Shown: one piece after another, positions 42,495 to 50,406 of the stretch | Layout: every line of letters starts with the position of its first letter | Position numbering within the stretch: the first letter of the stretch is position 1 | DNA from: Phytohabitans sp036906915 | GTDB taxonomy: Bacteria > Actinomycetota > Actinomycetes > Mycobacteriales > Micromonosporaceae | Assembly: GCF_036906915.1 (NCBI RefSeq) | Contig: NZ_JBAKHX010000028.1 | Location: 1 to 64,000 of the forward strand | Length of the DNA: 64,000 nucleotides | Direction: 5' to 3' | Notes under the pieces: model-generated | The model's database searches: none | The model's input: only the letters and a program-made list of their open reading frames with translations | Told to the model about the DNA's origin: nothing | Program-made: the position numbers and the translations under genes

Positions 42495-42657
42495 TCCGCC
42501 CGTATCGGCTACCCGGTCCTGGACGCTGACGTGGCTCGGCTCTCGCCGTACCTGCGCAAGCACATCAACGTCGATGGTCACTACTCGTTTTCAGTTGCCC
42601 GAGCTCGGCGGCGCCCGGCGCATACTGCGCGACCCTGACGCGGGCGACGAGGACTGA
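42495..42657 (+). pseudogene. Tn3 transposase C-terminal tail joined to the recombinase
   Basis: Right after the recombinase match the frame reads GYPVLDADVARLSPYLRKHI then NVDGHYSF, the extreme C-terminus of Tn3 transposases (compare HINVHGHYSF in the intact copy). After HYSF the match continues one frame over as QLPELGGARRILRDPDAGDE to TGA 42655. So a few tens of residues of a further transposase, itself frameshifted, were fused to the recombinase. Confidence 0.65.
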
Positions 42658-42693
42658 TCCCCCTGCTGGCTCGTCGCTATCGAGTCTGGGCGT

Positions 42694-42719
42694 GTCGGGT
42701 GGGCGAGTCGGGTGGGCGA
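42694..42719. repeat. 13-bp tandem duplication
   Basis: GTCGGGTGGGCGA occurs twice head to tail just upstream of the WYL regulator gene. It may be a slippage product or a paired binding site. Confidence 0.7.
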
Positions 42720-42748
42720 GGTGCCGGGTGCTGGCTTCTACGGCCAAG

Positions 42749-43723
42749 ATGGCGGATGTGCGTGCGTCCCGGCTCTTCACGATGGTGCTGTTGCTGCAAG
42801 CGCGGGGGGCTATGACCGCAGCGGAGCTGGCGGGTGAAGTAGGCGTCTCAGAACGGACCGTCTACCGCGACATCACCGCATTGGCCGCTGCGGGGGTGCC
42901 GGTCTACGCCGAGCAGGGACGACACGGTGGCTACCGACTGGTCGATGGCTACCGCACCCGGCTGACCGGACTCAGCCGGGTTGAGGCTGAGGCGTTGTTT
43001 CTGCTCGGTCTGTACGGCCCGGCGCGAGACATGGGGCTCGGTGATGTGCTGGCCACCGCCCAGCTCAAGGTCAGCGCGGCGCTGCCAGCCGGGTTACGTG
43101 ATGCGGCGGCACAGGCGGCGCAACGCTTCTACCTCGATGTGCCGGGGTGGTTTCACGACAACGACCCGCCGCCTGCGCTGAGTGTCTTGGTCCGCGCGGT
43201 GTGGCAGGACCTGACGGTGATCCTTCGCTACCACCGTCATGACGAGGTGACGCGCACCGTGCAGCCCTACGGCGTGGTCCTCAAGGCGGGGATCTGGTAC
43301 CTCGTCGCGCGGGTCGGCGCGGACCTCCGGGTATACCGCGTCGACCGGGTCGTAGCCGTCGAGGTCACTGATCAGCGGTTCGTCCGCGAGGAGTCCTTTG
43401 ACCTGCCGACAGTGTGGGCCGAACGGGCGGCACAGTTCGTCCGGGGCATGCTCGCCGAGCAGGTGACGGTACGACTGAGTCAGGCCGGGCTGCGGGCGTT
43501 ACGGTTCGCCGTCGAGCCGCCCGCGGTGCAGGCGGCCACCGACGCGGCGGGCGAACCCGACGCACAGGGTTGGGTGGTCACCCGCCTGCCAGTCGAGTCC
43601 GCCGAGGTCGCCTATGACCAGCTGCTACGCCTCGGCCCAGAGGTGGAGGTACTGGCGCCTCAGCCGTTGCGCGAGCGGATGCGGGTTGCCGCACAACGGC
43701 TGGCCAGGTTGTATCAGCGGTAG
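42749..43723 (+). CDS. WYL-domain transcriptional regulator
   Basis: 324 residues from ATG 42749; GTG 42758 would give the VRASRL start used by its paralogue at 13996. It has a winged HTH (VSERTVYRDITALAAAGVP), a WYL domain (KAGIWYLVARVG) and a C-terminal strand-rich part ending RLARLYQR. It converges with the SDR gene by 10 bp, so it may regulate it. It is a close relative of the N-terminal part of the WYL-nitroreductase fusion and shows the normal end of such proteins. Confidence 0.88.
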   Translation: MADVRASRLFTMVLLLQARGAMTAAELAGEVGVSERTVYRDITALAAAGVPVYAEQGRHGGYRLVDGYRTRLTGLSRVEAEALFLLGLYGPARDMGLGDVLATAQLKVSAALPAGLRDAAAQAAQRFYLDVPGWFHDNDPPPALSVLVRAVWQDLTVILRYHRHDEVTRTVQPYGVVLKAGIWYLVARVGADLRVYRVDRVVAVEVTDQRFVREESFDLPTVWAERAAQFVRGMLAEQVTVRLSQAGLRALRFAVEPPAVQAATDAAGEPDAQGWVVTRLPVESAEVAYDQLLRLGPEVEVLAPQPLRERMRVAAQRLARLYQR

Positions 43724-44628
43724 CCGGTGACGTCCGCCGGCTTGCCGGCGTCCTGGACCTCGACCAGGTACCGCCAGCAGTCCGGGCGACTACCGTCGAG
43801 GTCGGTGAAGCCGTAGACCTGAGCCAGCTGTCCGCTGGACAGCGACTGCCCGTTCCACCGGGCGACGTCCGGGTCGGCCGCGAGCGCGGCGGCCGCCCGG
43901 CCGACGAAGGCGGGGCTCTCCGAAATCGCGAAGTGCGGTTCCGTTGCCGTGGCGTCAAACCAGTTGGCCTCGGTGACCCCGAAGTGCTCCAGCATGATCT
44001 CCGAACGCATCCAGCCCGGCGTCAGGGCCACCGCGGTGGCACCGAACGCCGCCAACTCTTGAGCCTGCGCGAACGCCATGCGCAGTACCGAGGCCTTGGC
44101 CAGGTCGTAGAAGAACGTCGCCCGGTAGTTCGTACGGTTGTACTCGGCGGTGCCGTCGGTCATCTCGACCACCAGGCCACCCGGTCGGCGGATCAGCAGC
44201 GGCAGTGCGAAGTGGCTGGTGATGATGTGGGTGTCGACCGCCAGCCACAGGATGTGCAGGCCGGTGTCCAAAGAGTGTTCCCACAGCTTCTGGTCCCAGC
44301 TGAACAACAGCTCCGCACCCCAGATGTTGTTGACCAGGATGTCCAAGCGCCCCTGTTCAGCGTCGATGCGCTCCACCAGCGCACGCACCTGCTCCGCGAC
44401 GAGGTGATCGATCTGGACGGCGATCCCCGCACCACCGGCTGCGGTCACCAGCTCAGCGGTCTCCTCGATGGTCTCCGGCCGGTCCATCTCCGACCGCTGC
44501 CGTCGGGTACTACGGCCGGTGGCATACACCGTCGCCCCACGGGCACCAAGCTGCACGGCAATCTGGCGCCCCGCACCGCGTGTCGCCCCCGCCACCACAG
44601 CAACCTTGCCTGCCAAATCAAGATCCAT
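43714..44628 (-). CDS. short-chain dehydrogenase/reductase
   Basis: 304 residues. Rossmann GATRGAGRQIA, NN in ILVNNIWGAEL and the catalytic pair in FFYDLAKASVLRMA (Tyr and Lys spaced by three) are present, in a slightly atypical arrangement near residue 172. It reduces or oxidises an unknown alcohol. ATG 44628 fits. Its 3' end overlaps the WYL regulator, and a truncated DUF998 gene lies behind its start. Confidence 0.85.
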   Translation of the reverse strand: MDLDLAGKVAVVAGATRGAGRQIAVQLGARGATVYATGRSTRRQRSEMDRPETIEETAELVTAAGGAGIAVQIDHLVAEQVRALVERIDAEQGRLDILVNNIWGAELLFSWDQKLWEHSLDTGLHILWLAVDTHIITSHFALPLLIRRPGGLVVEMTDGTAEYNRTNYRATFFYDLAKASVLRMAFAQAQELAAFGATAVALTPGWMRSEIMLEHFGVTEANWFDATATEPHFAISESPAFVGRAAAALAADPDVARWNGQSLSSGQLAQVYGFTDLDGSRPDCWRYLVEVQDAGKPADVTGYR

Positions 44629-44673
44629 GACGGAGACCTTGACAGAAAAACCTGACGAGACATGTCAGCCTTT

Positions 44674-45051
44674 TCAACAACCGAAGGCGGGGTCGGCGAC
44701 GAACACGCCGGCGATGAGCATTCCGGTACCGAAGCCGGCCAGTAGGCGTGGCCCCCATACCGTCCCCCTGCCCGGACCCAGCGCACCGCGCAGTCCGCGG
44801 GCCGCCGCGATCACCAGAACACCGGTCACCAGAAAGTTGACGATCTGCACGAAGCCCCACGGGCCTAGCGCCAGCTGGCTGAGCGCGTGCCGGTCCAGGT
44901 CGAATCCGTCACGCGTGAACACCTGGGCCAGCCCCACCCCGAGCAGCACCGGACCGGCCAGCAGGCCGCAAGCCAGCAGACGCCGGGCGGAGCGGCGATC
45001 CCTCGGTGCCAGCGGTGTGACGGCGGTGGCTGCGTGGCTGGTCGTGGTCAT
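44674..45051 (-). pseudogene. truncated DUF998 membrane protein
   Basis: 125 residues from ATG 45051 with a good AAGGGAG ribosome site. Membrane segments LLACGLLAGPVLLGVGLAQV and VNFLVTGVLVIAAARGLRG fit DUF998, and RDGFDLDRHALSQLALGPWG is the diagnostic loop. The family is usually about 200 aa with six helices; this one stops at VFVADPAFGC* after three or four. The C-terminus was probably lost by deletion or frameshift. Confidence 0.65.
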
Positions 45052-45234
45052 GATCTGCTCCCTTGTGAGCGCCTGGTGGGCGCCTGTCACATACGCGTCG
45101 CGCGCACCACGCCGATCCGGACATCGGCCGGCAGAAAACTTTCTGATCCGGTGACACGCAACCTCGCCTCACGCTGGCGAGCCAATGCGGTCACAGTTCC
45201 ACCTGAGCCCAGCGAAGTGATCTGATTCACGCCC

Positions 45235-45241
45235 TGTCACA
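45235..45241 (+). promoter_or_regulatory. candidate ECF41 -35 element TGTCACA
   Basis: TGTCACA is the -35 motif described for ECF41 sigma factors, and here it lies 54 bp upstream of the FAD oxidoreductase ATG, whose neighbour is an ECF41-like sigma gene. Sixteen bases further on is TGAC where the consensus has CGTC, so the -10 fits only partly. Confidence 0.4.
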
Positions 45242-45295
45242 GCGATCGATGGTGCGGTGACCTATGGCCAAACACCCGCAAACGGAGGAGGCACC

Positions 45296-46522
45296 ATGGC
45301 TGGGAACACGCATGTGGTTGTCGTCGGCGGCGGATATGCGGGCGTGATGGCCGCGAACCGGCTGACCCGACGCGACGACGTGGCCGTGACGCTGATCAAC
45401 CCGCGCCCGGATTTTGTCCACCGGGTCCGCCTGCACCAGTTGGTGGGAGGGACCGACGACGCGATCGTCGCGTACCAGGACGTCCTGGCCGAACGCGTCC
45501 GACTGATGGTCGACACCGTGAGCCGGATCGACGCGGCCGAGCGCAGCGTGACGACTTCGGCCGGCGGCACGCTCGGCTACGACTACCTGATCTACGCCGT
45601 GGGCAGCGGCAGCGCCGAACCGGACGTTCCGGGGGCGGCCGAGTTCGCCTACCCGATGGTCACGTTGGAGGCGGCGCGGCGGCTGCGGGCGGTCCTCGAC
45701 AACGTGCCCGATTCGGCCCAGGTGACGGTGGTCGGCGCGGGACCGACCGGTATCGAGACCGCCGCCGAGCTGGCGGAGCAGGGCCGACAGGTGACCCTGG
45801 TGTGTGGCGGCGTCCTCGGTCCGTATCTGCACGCCCGGGGCCGGCGGTCGGTGGCGAAGCGGCTGGCCGCGCTCGGCGTGACGGTGGTCGACGGCCCGGA
45901 TGCGAAGGTGACGGCGGTGACCCGCGACGCCGTACGGCTGGCGGACGGCCGTGAGCTGCCGAGCGAAGTCACCATCTGGACCGTCGGTTTCGGCGTTCCC
46001 GACCTGGGCGCGCGCAGTGGGCTGAGCACCGACGCGGTGGGCCGCCTGCTCACGGACGAGACGCTGACGAGCGTGGACGACGCGCGCATCCTCGCGGCCG
46101 GGGACTCGGCGGCGCCGTCCGGTCTGCCGCTGCGGATGAGCTGCCTGAACGCGACGCCGCTGGGTGCGCGGGCCGCCGACACGGTCCTCAGCCGACTCGC
46201 CGGTGAGGAGCCGGAGAAGCTCCACCAGTCGACGTACGCCCAGTGCGTCAGCCTGGGCCGCGGCGGGGGCATCTATCAGTTCGCCAACCGGTCCGACGTC
46301 GCGGTCTGGCTGCACATCGACGATCGGCTGGGCGCCCGGATCAAGGAAAAGGTCTGCACGGGCATTCCCAAGCACCTGGCCGGCGAGGCGCACAAGCCCG
46401 GTTCGTTCAAGCTGCACCGCATGCCGGGAGGCGTCGCCAAGCGCCAGAAGTTGCTGCGCGCCAACCGCACCGCAGCATCGGCCGCCGCCGAGGCACAGGC
46501 CGCCGCCGGCCGGTCGGCCTGA
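45296..46522 (+). CDS. NAD(P)/FAD-dependent oxidoreductase (NDH-2-like)
   Basis: 408 residues from ATG 45296, after CGGAGGAGG. The FAD motif VVVVGGGYAGVMAANRL (7-23), the NAD motif VTVVGAGPTGIETAAELAEQ and the second FAD-binding stretch (ILAAGDSAA) are in order. Unlike a full NDH-2 it has no obvious membrane anchor. It could oxidise NADH or a quinol. It lies 26 nt before an ECF41-type sigma gene; ECF41 factors are typically coded beside carboxymuconolactone decarboxylase, oxidoreductase or epimerase (COE) genes. Confidence 0.87.
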   Translation: MAGNTHVVVVGGGYAGVMAANRLTRRDDVAVTLINPRPDFVHRVRLHQLVGGTDDAIVAYQDVLAERVRLMVDTVSRIDAAERSVTTSAGGTLGYDYLIYAVGSGSAEPDVPGAAEFAYPMVTLEAARRLRAVLDNVPDSAQVTVVGAGPTGIETAAELAEQGRQVTLVCGGVLGPYLHARGRRSVAKRLAALGVTVVDGPDAKVTAVTRDAVRLADGRELPSEVTIWTVGFGVPDLGARSGLSTDAVGRLLTDETLTSVDDARILAAGDSAAPSGLPLRMSCLNATPLGARAADTVLSRLAGEEPEKLHQSTYAQCVSLGRGGGIYQFANRSDVAVWLHIDDRLGARIKEKVCTGIPKHLAGEAHKPGSFKLHRMPGGVAKRQKLLRANRTAASAAAEAQAAAGRSA

Positions 46523-46548
46523 CCGGTGCGTGTGGCGAGGGTCGTGCC

Positions 46549-47511
46549 GTGGACGCACGCGAACGCGGTCGGCCACCACGGCCGACCGCGAAGGACGAGG
46601 CGAAGGGACCAGAGTTGAGCGACGACGCCACCGACCCGGCGACCGAGGCGTTCCTCGCCCACCGCAACCTGCTCTTCACCGTCGCCTACGAGGTACTCGG
46701 ATCGGCGGCCGACGCCGAAGACGTCCTCCAGGAGACCTGGCTGCAATGGGTCATGGCCGACCGGGGGCAGGTGCGAGACCAGCGCGCCTTCCTGGTCCGG
46801 ATCACCACTCGCCAGGCGCTCAACCGGCTGCGCACCATGAAGCGCCGCCGGGAGGCATACGTCGGCCCCTGGCTGCCCGAGCCGCTGCTCACCTCGCCGG
46901 ACGTGGCCGAGGACGTCGAGCTGGCCGAGAGCCTGTCGATGGCGCTGATGCTCGTCCTCGAGACGCTGTCACCGACCGAGCGTGCTGTCTTCGTGCTGCG
47001 CGAGGTCTTTGACATCAGTTACGACGAGATCGCGGCCGCCGTCGACAAGAGCCCTGCGGCCGTCCGCCAGATCGCCCACCGCGCCCGCCGGCACGTCGAT
47101 GCCCGTCGCCCCCGCCAGGTGGTCTCCTCGAGCGAAAGCCAGGCGGTCCTGGAATCGTTCCAGCGCGCCGCCGAGACCGGAGACCTGCAGGCCCTCCTCG
47201 ATGTACTCGCCCCCGAGGTCGTCCTGATGAGCGACGGCGGCGGCATCAAACACGCCGCGCTGCGGCCGGTCACCGGCGCCGACCGGGTGGCCCGAATGTT
47301 CGCCGGCGGCATCGGCAAGGTCGAAGGCACGATCACCACCGAACCGACTGTGATCAACGGCAACCCGGCACTCCTCGTCCGCCTGGACGGCGAGATCGAC
47401 GGCGTCATGGCGATCAGTGTCGAGAACGCCCGCATCACCGGCCTCTACTACGTCCGCAACCCCGAGAAACTGTCCCACATCACATCCGCGACAACGCTAA
47501 CTCTTCACTGA
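46549..47511 (+). CDS. ECF41-type RNA polymerase sigma factor with SnoaL-like tail
   Basis: 320 residues from GTG 46549 (TTG 46615 is an alternative that starts at LSDDATDP). Region 2 is FLAHRNLLFTVAYEVLGSAA with DAEDVLQETWLQW; region 4 is LSPTERAVFVLREVFDISYD with EIAAAVDKSPAAVRQIAHRA. The C-terminal SnoaL-like domain carries DGGGIKHAALRPVTGADRVA (DGGGK-type motif) and YYVRNPEKL (NPDKL-type motif), both signatures of ECF41. The tail regulates the sigma factor without an anti-sigma. It pairs with the FAD oxidoreductase upstream and an SDR 43 nt downstream. Confidence 0.87.
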   Translation: MDARERGRPPRPTAKDEAKGPELSDDATDPATEAFLAHRNLLFTVAYEVLGSAADAEDVLQETWLQWVMADRGQVRDQRAFLVRITTRQALNRLRTMKRRREAYVGPWLPEPLLTSPDVAEDVELAESLSMALMLVLETLSPTERAVFVLREVFDISYDEIAAAVDKSPAAVRQIAHRARRHVDARRPRQVVSSSESQAVLESFQRAAETGDLQALLDVLAPEVVLMSDGGGIKHAALRPVTGADRVARMFAGGIGKVEGTITTEPTVINGNPALLVRLDGEIDGVMAISVENARITGLYYVRNPEKLSHITSATTLTLH

Positions 47512-47554
47512 ACACCAACGGACTCCATCTCGGATCGGGAAAAGGAAGCAATTG

Positions 47555-48406
47555 ATGACTATGACGGAGCAAGGAACGGTTTCGCTGGCTGGGAAGGTGG
47601 CGGTCGTGACCGGAGCGGGGTCCGGTATCGGCGCGGCGACTGCGGCAACGCTGGCGGCCCTCGGAGCGCGGGTGTGCTGCGCCGGACGTAACGTCGAGCG
47701 TGTTGAGCGGACGGCCGAGAAGATCGCGGCTGCTGGTGGCGAGGCGTTCGGGCTGCGGGTCGACGTGGCGTCGCCGGAGGACAACGATGCGATGGTCCGC
47801 GAGACGGTTGCCCGATACGGCGCCGTACATATCGCACATCTCAACGCTGGAACGGGGCACTGGGCCGGTGTTCTGGAGTACCCGTTGGAGGAGTGGGACC
47901 GCACGATGGCGGTGAACCTGCGTGGTGTACTGCTCGGACTGCAGGCGGCGGGTCGGGCGATGCGCGACGTGGGTGGTGGCTCGGTTGTGGTCACCTCGTC
48001 GGCGGCCGGGCTCACCGGTGTTCGGATGTCATCGGCGTACTCGGCCTCGAAGCACGGTGTGATCGGCTTGGTCAAGTCGGCTGCCCTGGAGCTGGGGCCG
48101 GTCGGTATCCGGGTAAACACCATCTGCCCGGGGTACATCGCCAGCAACGATCTCATGCGGAAGATGGGCGAGGAACTCGACATCGATAGCCGATTTCCGC
48201 TGCGCCGACCGGGGCGCAGCGAGGAGGTCGCCAACCTGGTCGCGTTCCTGGCCAGTGATAGCGCGTCGTTCATCACCGGCAGCGTGTTCACCATTGATGG
48301 CGGCTGGCTGGCCGGCGGCATCGACCTCCAGGATGGTTCCGTGGAGCAAGCAACCAGGGACGACCGGGTTGCCGCCCTCGCCAACACGTACTCCCCCAAC
48401 TCGTAG
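47555..48406 (+). CDS. short-chain dehydrogenase/reductase
   Basis: 283 residues from ATG 47555, after AAAGGAAG. Classical SDR: GAGSGIGAA (NAD site), LNAGTGHWAG, SSAAGLTGVRMSSAYSASKH (catalytic Ser, Tyr, Lys) and ICPGYIASNDL. It oxidises or reduces an unknown alcohol. It follows the sigma gene by 43 nt and may belong to its regulon. Confidence 0.9.
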   Translation: MTMTEQGTVSLAGKVAVVTGAGSGIGAATAATLAALGARVCCAGRNVERVERTAEKIAAAGGEAFGLRVDVASPEDNDAMVRETVARYGAVHIAHLNAGTGHWAGVLEYPLEEWDRTMAVNLRGVLLGLQAAGRAMRDVGGGSVVVTSSAAGLTGVRMSSAYSASKHGVIGLVKSAALELGPVGIRVNTICPGYIASNDLMRKMGEELDIDSRFPLRRPGRSEEVANLVAFLASDSASFITGSVFTIDGGWLAGGIDLQDGSVEQATRDDRVAALANTYSPNS

Positions 48407-48465
48407 CAGTGGCACCCGGGGGCCGCCCGCCCCGGTGCCACTGCTCAAAGACTTCGACGCGGGCG

Positions 48466-49788
48466 CTAGCCGCGCACGACCTGGGTGTTCTGTGCGGCCG
48501 CGATCCGCCAGGTGCCGCCGCTCTTCGCCAGGACGTGCAGCGGGCGGCCCTCGGGGGCATCAGGGAGCGGGTCTCCATCCAGCCGGATGGGCCGCTGCCG
48601 GACGTTGACCACCGCCACGTCGGAGCGCACGAACAGCACCCGCTCGATGTCGTACACCGCGGTGGATTCGCGCATGGCACCCGGTAGGACCTGGTGGGTG
48701 AACGCGCTGATCTCGTCCCAGCCCGCCAGTCGCTTGCCGTGGGCGGTGGTCCACACGGGGTTGTCGGTGCGGAACAGGCTCATGAACGCGTCGGGCAGTT
48801 CGTTCTGTTGGGCGTGCTCGACGGCGGCCACCAGCGCGGCGATGGCTTGGACGTCGTCGTCCGCGGCGTCGTCCGCGCCGTCGTCCGCGCCCAGGACCTC
48901 GTAGGCGCGGTAGGAGCCGTTCGCCAGGTCGGCGACGGCACCGGGGCGGCGCGGCCGCCAGCCCAGCCGCGCACCGGCGGCGTCGCCAGTGACGCGCTGG
49001 TCGAGTGCGAGGGCGTCGGCGAACGCCTTGCCGAGCGCCTCGCTGGCCTCGGCCACCGGCCAGGCGCGCGGGGCCGCCAGGACGCCGGCGGCGCGTCCGG
49101 CGGCGTGTGCCAGGTCCCGCGCCGGCACGGCCGGTTCGGTCACGCCGTGCCAGATGGTGCCGGCGTCGGCGCGTTGCAGTACCGCCGCGTACAGCTCGGC
49201 GAGGTCGTCCACGTGGACCATGGGCCAGTGGACGGGCTCGCCGCCGTGGTCGCCAGGGGTCACGAACACCGGTGTGCCGTGCTTGCGGGCTAGGTCCACG
49301 AGCAGGGCGGGGATCCCGCGGCCCCGGCCGTGCACGATGCCCGGCCGGATCACGGTGGCGCGCACGTCGTCGGCGGCGGCCGCGAGGACCTGCCGTTCGA
49401 TTCCCGGGCGGTAGCCGACGATCGGGATCGGGTTGGTGGCGGCGTCCTCCCCGGCGGGCACCGGTCCGGTGGCGCCGAGCACCCACACGCCGCTGGTGTA
49501 GATGAACGGGCGTCCGGTGCCGCGCAGGGGAGCCAGCAGGGCGTCAACGGCGGCCGCGTCGGTGGCGGCGTCACCGGTTGGGGTCGCCGCGTGGACCACG
49601 GCGTCGATGTCGGGCGTCACGGCCCGGGTGAGGGAGTCCGGGTCGGCGAGGTCGCCGATGCGCCGTTCGCGGCCGGGCCGGTCGCCGTTGCCGCGGGCCA
49701 GTTCGACCACCTCGTGGCCGTGGCTGGTCACGTGGTCGGCGACGGCCGAGCCGATGTAGCCGGTGGCACCGAGCAGCAGAACCTTCAT
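48466..49788 (-). CDS. NAD-dependent epimerase/dehydratase fused to SnoaL-like domain
   Basis: 440 residues from ATG 49788 (an extra ATG at 49791 sits too close to the GGAGG). Residues 1-300 form an extended SDR: VLLLGATGYIGSAVADHV, AAVDALLAPLRGTGRPFIYT, GYRPGIERQVLAAAADDV with the active-site Tyr, and WPMVHVDDLAELYAA. Residues 310-440 are a SnoaL/DUF4440-type domain (LVAAVEHAQQNELPDAFMSL, MRESTAVYDIERVLFVRSD), as in SgcJ-type proteins. Divergent from a MarR gene whose operator-like sites flank its start. Confidence 0.82.
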   Translation of the reverse strand: MKVLLLGATGYIGSAVADHVTSHGHEVVELARGNGDRPGRERRIGDLADPDSLTRAVTPDIDAVVHAATPTGDAATDAAAVDALLAPLRGTGRPFIYTSGVWVLGATGPVPAGEDAATNPIPIVGYRPGIERQVLAAAADDVRATVIRPGIVHGRGRGIPALLVDLARKHGTPVFVTPGDHGGEPVHWPMVHVDDLAELYAAVLQRADAGTIWHGVTEPAVPARDLAHAAGRAAGVLAAPRAWPVAEASEALGKAFADALALDQRVTGDAAGARLGWRPRRPGAVADLANGSYRAYEVLGADDGADDAADDDVQAIAALVAAVEHAQQNELPDAFMSLFRTDNPVWTTAHGKRLAGWDEISAFTHQVLPGAMRESTAVYDIERVLFVRSDVAVVNVRQRPIRLDGDPLPDAPEGRPLHVLAKSGGTWRIAAAQNTQVVRG

Positions 49789-49806
49789 CATGACCTCCGT
49801 GGAAGA

Positions 49807-49873
49807 TTTCGATGTCGAAACTTTAGATCGCGCTCGGCCATTCATCAAAGTCTTCTACGTCGAAATGTTAGAT
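49807..49873. promoter_or_regulatory. repeated operator-like sites between epimerase and MarR genes
   Basis: TTTCGATGTCGAAA (49807-49820) is a perfect 6-2-6 palindrome. A 15-bp segment starting in it, GTCGAAACTTTAGAT (49814-49828), recurs as GTCGAAATGTTAGAT (49859-49873) in direct orientation 45 bp away, with 13 of 15 bases equal. One copy is near each start, as expected for MarR autoregulation and control of the epimerase. Confidence 0.6.
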
Positions 49874-49880
49874 TCGCAAC

Positions 49881-50405
49881 ATGGCAGCCACCGAGCCCCG
49901 CGACGGCGTCGACGCGATCATCGACCAGTGGCGGATCGCCCGCCCCGATCTGGACTGCTCGCCGATGGAGGTCGTCGGCCGTCTCTCGCGCGCCTCCCGC
50001 CTCCTCGAACGCGCGGTGAAGGACGAGTTCGCAGCGCATGGCGTCGAGCCCTGGGAGTTCGACGTGCTGGCAACCCTGTTGCGCGCCGGGCCGCCGCACG
50101 TGCTCAGCGCCGGAGCGCTCAGCACGGCGGCGATGGTCAGCTCGGCCGCGCTGACCAACCGCATCGACCGGCTCCTGGACCGGGGCCTGGTTGAACGCGC
50201 CGTCGACCCTGGCCACCGGCGCCGGGTGCTGATCTCCCTCACCACGCAGGGGCTAGCTCTGGTCAACGAACTCGTCGAGCGTCACCTGGCCAACGAACGG
50301 CGCCTACTGGACGGGCTGGCCGCCGCCGACCGCGACCGCCTGGCCGAGCTTTTGCGCCGGCTGCTCGTCTCGCTCGGCGACCGTGCGCCAGGGCGGTCAA
50401 CCTGA
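49881..50405 (+). CDS. MarR-family regulator
   Basis: 174 residues. The winged HTH reads EPWEFDVLATLLRAGPPHVL, AMVSSAALTNRIDRLLDRGL and the wing VERAVDPGHRRRVLISLTTQ, with helical arms for dimerisation at both ends. It probably represses the divergent epimerase/SnoaL gene and itself through the sites at 49807-49873. Its stop lies 1 bp from the stop of the DUF2207 gene. Confidence 0.9.
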   Translation: MAATEPRDGVDAIIDQWRIARPDLDCSPMEVVGRLSRASRLLERAVKDEFAAHGVEPWEFDVLATLLRAGPPHVLSAGALSTAAMVSSAALTNRIDRLLDRGLVERAVDPGHRRRVLISLTTQGLALVNELVERHLANERRLLDGLAAADRDRLAELLRRLLVSLGDRAPGRST

Positions 50406-50406
50406 C

